Shown here in pieces: positions 60,397 through 64,000 of a stretch of 64,000 nt of DNA. The notes beneath the pieces are model-generated. The model did not search any database. It was not told where the DNA came from and saw only the letters and a list, made by a program, of their open reading frames with translations. The stretch comes from Lantana camara (Eukaryota > Streptophyta > Magnoliopsida > Lamiales > Verbenaceae): positions 61,721,501 to 61,785,500 of the forward strand of contig CM074862.1 in NCBI GenBank assembly GCA_037501455.1. Direction: 5' to 3'. Each line of letters starts with the position of its first letter. Position 1 is the stretch's first letter. The position numbers and the translations under genes are program-made.

Positions 60397-60431
60397 TAAT
60401 GCCTTTCGCTCCGGGGTGCTACATCCTAACG

Positions 60432-60445
60432 TGGTATCTGAGCTC
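60432..60445 (+). other. Degenerate primer-binding site of E
   Basis: TGGTATCTGAGCTC, one substitution from the tRNA-Met-complementary form seen in T, A, H and copia, 8 nt after the LTR end. Confidence 0.8.
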
Positions 60446-60631
60446 CTGGTTGCAAAACCGGAGCTCTAGCGTCGTCGGGTCTGTCTAGGTCGTTCGGCTT
60501 AGGATTATGTGTTTGTTTTCATTCATTCTTACTTTTAGGTAAATTATTTGAATTAATTGCATTGATTGTTCACATAAACATGCACTAAACCCACACACAT
60601 CGATATTTTGGAATTATTTTCTTATTTCAGG

Positions 60632-61529
60632 ATGGCATCTTCATATCGATATGAATTATTGGGAGAAAGACAAGAGAAGCAAGTTTCTTTGATCTACAAG
60701 AGATTCAAGGAGTTTAAGCCACCAAAATGGTTTGCAGGTGACGATGTAAAGGCCAAAGAATGGTTGTTCGAGATTAATTGGATTTGGGGTATACTTTCGG
60801 GGACATCTCAAGAGAAGGTGATTTACACTTATCGTTTACTCCGAGGCCAAGCTTCAAAGTGGCTTAAAGAAATTAGAACAAAATTGAAAGAAACCAGAGA
60901 AGAATTTACGTGGGAGATATTCACTCAAGAATTCTGCTTCAAATATATTCCTCCTCCATGGGTGATGGCTAGAAGACTCAGAGGCCAAGCTTCAAAGTGG
61001 CTTAAAGAATTGAAGGTGTTGGATGAACTTATAGCGGAACTTGAAAGTTCAGAGCGGTAATTCTTGTCCTAGAGTCCGTAGTTATATTCAAGGGCATAGG
61101 GATGAAGTTCAACAGATTTTTCAAGTCTCGTCGGTGCACGAATGGTCTGAAGAAGTAAGAAATACGGTTCAAGTGGAACTAAGCAACCAACAATTGAAGT
61201 CTCACATGTCTTATGTGGGACAAGGACCGAGTTCGAGTTCGAGCAAGAGACCTATGCCACAAGAGAAATTTCAAGGATTTCAAGTGAGTAATGACACCAA
61301 AAAGAAAAAGAAGCTTCAATTGTTGAAGATGGAATCGGTGTCTTTACCCATGGAGACAATTCAATGTTCTTATTGTCAAGGTCCGAATCATACGGAAGAG
61401 GTTTGCAGAAAGAAATTGGGGAGGTGCTATAAGTGTGGATATTTGGGAAATCTAGCAAACGGGTGCCCTAAGAATAAGAATTCGAAGCCGACGAAGAGCC
61501 GTGGTCCAAAGATTTCAAGTCAAGTCTGA
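60632..61529 (+). pseudogene. Broken gag of E
   Basis: ATG 60632 (MASSYRYELLGERQ) directly follows TTTCAG|G. The first frame stops at 61058 after LESSER; a shifted frame from about 61070 continues to 61529. The Gag core is altered: RGQASKWLKE occurs twice because 29 bp (60843-60871) are repeated exactly at 60981-61009. The zinc region is CSYCQGPNHTEEVC, then CYKCGYLGNLANGC, in which the zinc-binding His is Asn. Not functional as a complete Gag; a short N-terminal peptide could still be made. Confidence 0.8.
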
Positions 61530-63149
61530 GTTGATTCAAGTGAAGATGAAGAATTTGATGCCAAGTTCGACATTCCCGCTACGGTGAAATGTACACTAAG
61601 CATTCATGCATCTTTTATCTTAATTTTTGCGTTACTTTTCTTTCTTTGTTGTTTCTTGGTGCTTGGGTGTTCTTTCTTGTTGCTAGTTTGTGACTTTTTC
61701 TTTTGTGTAGACTCTCTTTTGGAGAGATTTTTGTAGGGTGAGGGCCCGGGAGTGTTGTTGAGTTGTGAGGGCCGAAGTTGCCGGTGTTTCTTCTTGAAGG
61801 CGCCTAGTTAAGGTACGGTGTTACCGTAGGTGTTGGTGGTTGCTTTTAGGAGGTCCTTTTTAGGGCTCAACGATATTTTTGGGTATTAGATTGGAGGCTA
61901 GCCTATTTATATCCTTCAAGGAGCGGTTGGTTATTTCGGGATGGTGCAACAAGCTTCATAGCTTACCTTTGGGTTAATCGAAGGGTCGAGCCAAGCTTGA
62001 AGAGACGAAGATTGGAGTAAGACCTTCTTGTTGATTCCTTGAAAGTCGGGATTTATCACCACTTGATAGGGACATTGAGACGGTCGTGGTCTTTATCCCG
62101 GAGTTCCACCCTTTTCAGAAGATTCCCTACCCGTGGACTCTAGCGTGGGTGTTGGAGTTCAAGATGTGGTCAATAAGCTCTTAGAAGGTAGTTTCATCAA
62201 TTTGAGTATTTCTTGGTGGAGTGCTCTTGTCCTCTCTAAAGAAGAAGACGAGACTTTAAGATGAATGTAAACTACCGTAAGCTACACGGGTTAACCGTGG
62301 AGGAAAATACCCTTTGCTCGCTATGAGGAGTTGGAGGTTCGTGCTTCTTCAGAGTTTCGTGGGTGGCTCCAAGTGTGGTTTCTACAGGGGTATTGCCGAC
62401 TACGTTTACGGGTAGAAGAACCGAGAATTGCCTCAGAGGATAAATCTCTAGTCTTATTGGGATTCAACAAGAGATTCGTCTTTCTATAGGTGCCCATCCC
62501 GTGACATGAATGACATAGAAGAGGCACGGTTTTGAGTGGATAAGGCTTTTGAAGAGAGTTACCTTCGGAACTATCTTTGCTTACCCGAGGGTACTCGAAA
62601 CTACTCCATTGCAATCGAGGTACTAAGGAAGACTTTGGCTGTGCGTGTTAACGAAGAGTTGGAGCCTAAGTCTCTAGAAGTGCTTGGTCACGAGACTAAG
62701 TCCACTCCTGGTTCGAGACTTGAAGTTCCGGTTATGATGTATTGGCATAAGAAGAGATGTTGCAAACTTGGTGTAGCGATGTCTAAAGTGCCATCGGTGG
62801 AAGGCCGAACATCAAGAACCGGAAGGATTCTCCAACTACTTCCAAATTTTAATTGGAAGTGGGAGCAAACGACTAAGGACTTCGTGTCCGGTTCACTAAT
62901 ACTAAGGAGATTTTATGGGATTCGAGGGGTTGCTTATTTTAAATGAGTTGACCTATTTTCCCTTAGCGTGGTTGCCCGGCGAGTTTCGAGATGTTCGTGG
63001 TGTGGGGGAGAAGATCTTTAGGATTGAAGATTTCTACTCAGCCTTGTGGCGGTATTGCAAATCCAAGAAGCCACTTGAAGACCAATCGGAGTGGAGTAGA
63101 GGAAGTTAGAGCTGAACTTCGTTCCAAGAGTCCTTCAAGGCCCTGCCTT
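61530..63149 (+). pseudogene. Scrambled pol remnants of E
   Basis: No long frame. 61885-62010 resembles D around 56448-56570 at the DNA level; about 62090-62330 resembles the start of RT (FHPFQKIPY, GSFINLS); 62540-62660 keeps LPEGTRNYS of the RNase H region; 62790-62930 keeps GRILQLLPNFNWKWEQTTKDFVSGS, which lines up with [24 protein letters not shown] of integrase in T. 61600-61880 shows nothing recognisable. The same remnants occur in reverse orientation in array A. Confidence 0.7.
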
Positions 63150-63186
63150 AGGACCTGAGGACATGTCCTTTTGAAGGAGGGGAAGT
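63150..63186 (+). other. Hairpin and polypurine tract of E
   Basis: Hairpin AGGACCTG-AGGA-CATGTCCT (63150-63169, one mismatch), T-rich TTTT, then polypurine tract GAAGGAGGGGAAGT (63173-63186) immediately before the 3' LTR. Near-identical layout in array A. Confidence 0.85.
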
Positions 63187-63963
63187 TGTAATATCCCGCT
63201 CGTCCGGCCGTACAGGTATGCCGTATCGAGAGTCTTTCATGCGTATTTAATTATTTATTTTTGCTTTTAAATGTTTATTTAATTGCTAATGTGTTTACTA
63301 GAATATTTATTTGCAGTATTTGTTATGTTTTATTACGTATTTGAACGTTTTGCCCCCGTTTGATCCCTTTCTTGATCTGCATGCCCCCGTATTTGCTCGT
63401 AATTGGTAATTATGTGTTATGTGTGAAATACGGGTTTTAAGAATCTGTTTAAGTGCTCGTTAATTATTTTTGGGTTCGTTTAATACGGTTCTTAAACCGT
63501 TTTATTTGTTAAGGGATTTGAGGGCCTAACTCGTTTAGCACCTTGGGTTCCGAAGGGCATAACTTGAGCTCGAGAACTCGGATTCGAATTCTAGAAGTAG
63601 CTTCGGACTCGCAACGAAGAATGAAGCTAGAGATCCCAACCTTGTATTTTTCTAACCTCGTTTGAATCTCGGTATTTTGCCCGTAATGTGCCTCATGTGA
63701 CAGCTTTGCCACATTTTACCATTTTGGCCATAACTTGATCAATCTTTGACCAAATCAAGCCCTACTTGGCCCCACATACTCCTAACTCAGCCCTCTTTCA
63801 TTCTCTCTACCCCTAACTTTCGTTCAGCCCCAAGAGAGAAGGAAAAGCAGCAGCAAACCGAGATGAAGGAGAGAGAAGGAAGCTCCATGCCTTTTTTCGA
63901 ATTCCAAGCTCATTTCTCATCCGATTCCACTCAAATTTGAAAGGTAAGTCTGGATTTGTATTC
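63187..63963 (+). repeat. 3' LTR of E, cut by CACTA element
   Basis: Starts TGTAATATCCCG with a CAGGTATG box (63213-63220) and reaches the donor-like AAAG|GTAAGT (63944). It matches 57150-57945 and then breaks off at GTATTC, where CACTACAAGAAAT begins. The rest of the LTR must lie beyond the window. Confidence 0.9.
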
Positions 63964-64000
63964 CACTACAAGAAATCTTGCGAATTCCGATTTTCCATCG
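63964..64000 (+). mobile_element. Terminal inverted repeat of a CACTA (En/Spm) DNA transposon
   Basis: CACTACAAGAAATCTTGCG begins exactly where the 3' LTR of E loses similarity to its 5' LTR. CACTACAAGAAA is the hallmark terminus of plant CACTA elements, which make a 3-bp TSD, here expected to be TTC (63961-63963). The remainder is outside the window, so autonomy cannot be judged. Confidence 0.85.

Larger units (their letters stand above)
57150..60423 (+). repeat. 5' LTR of E (3274 bp)
   Basis: Starts TGTCACATCTCG (TGTAATATCCCG in the 3' LTR) and ends CGGGGTGCTACA. Landmarks: TAGGTATG box, donor-like GAAAG|GTAAGT at 57925, palindrome-like cluster 58378-58527, AAG|GTGAGG and TATA-like stretch 59099-59183, GC-rich block (about 59411-59640), TACAG|GTCG at 60032-60033, and a G15 run at 60382-60396. 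Short frames here show no domain. Confidence 0.9.
57150..63963 (+). mobile_element. Element E: non-autonomous gypsy element inserted in D pol
   Basis: 5' LTR 57150-60423, degenerate PBS, broken gag, scrambled pol remnants, hairpin and polypurine tract, 3' LTR from 63187 cut by a CACTA transposon. The two LTRs differ noticeably over the first 800 bp, including an extra copy of about 15 bp (CCTTGGGTTCCGAA repeated near 57510-57535) in the 5' LTR, so E is older than T, B or the copia element. Its internal remnants match those of array A in order and sequence, so A and E share a non-autonomous ancestor. Confidence 0.88.

Overview
The window is plant nuclear DNA made almost entirely of nested LTR retrotransposons. 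I found no host gene, tRNA, rRNA or CRISPR array. A plant source is indicated by Ty3/gypsy chromovirus and Ty1/copia polyproteins of plant type, primer-binding sites for initiator tRNA-Met, multi-kilobase LTRs, nesting several levels deep, and a CACTA-type transposon end at the right edge. This fits pericentromeric or other repeat-rich heterochromatin of a flowering plant. I cannot name the species.

Layout. 1-11276 is a young, nearly intact minus-strand gypsy chromovirus, called T here (3' LTR cut by the window edge, gag-pol, PBS, complete 5' LTR). 11277-11900 holds fragments of two older LTRs (F, minus; G, plus). 11901-12843 is the decayed gag/PBS end of another minus-strand gypsy element (H). 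From 12837 rightwards the window is a nest at least six deep: H contains plus-strand element D (12844-15122 and 55017-57149); the LTR of D contains a solo LTR, C (15123-16843 and 53414-55016, TSD AAGTG); C contains an array called A (16844-53413, TSD TATGG) of four LTRs alternating with three non-coding internal domains; the middle internal domain of A contains a directly fused LTR-LTR pair, B (26949-42391, TSD CACAA); the left LTR of B contains a complete 10.1 kb Ty1/copia element (28977-39118, TSD ATAAA). The RT region of D is also split by a non-autonomous gypsy element, E (57150-63963), whose 3' LTR is entered by a CACTA transposon (63964 to the end).

How the parts relate. Only T and the copia element still have long coding regions, and each has one frameshift. 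A and E keep gypsy LTRs, PBS and polypurine tract but only scrambled pol remnants, so they were probably moved in trans by an autonomous relative such as T. The gypsy LTRs have diverged greatly, yet share a common plan: a TGTRA-YCCCG start with a CAGGTAYG box, a splice-donor-like site about 0.7-0.9 kb in, in most families a family-specific cluster of 4-6 short palindromes, an AG|GTGRGG box followed (clearest in D, E and A) by a TATA-like stretch, a GC-rich block, a CAG|GT site, a conserved terminal block, and an AG|GATG junction at the gag start.

Points most worth a second look: the palindrome clusters; four hairpins with one conserved loop and different but pairing stems in the copia leader; a hairpin with an AGGA-type loop beside the gypsy polypurine tract; the four-LTR array inside one target-site duplication; and the fused LTR-LTR insertion.
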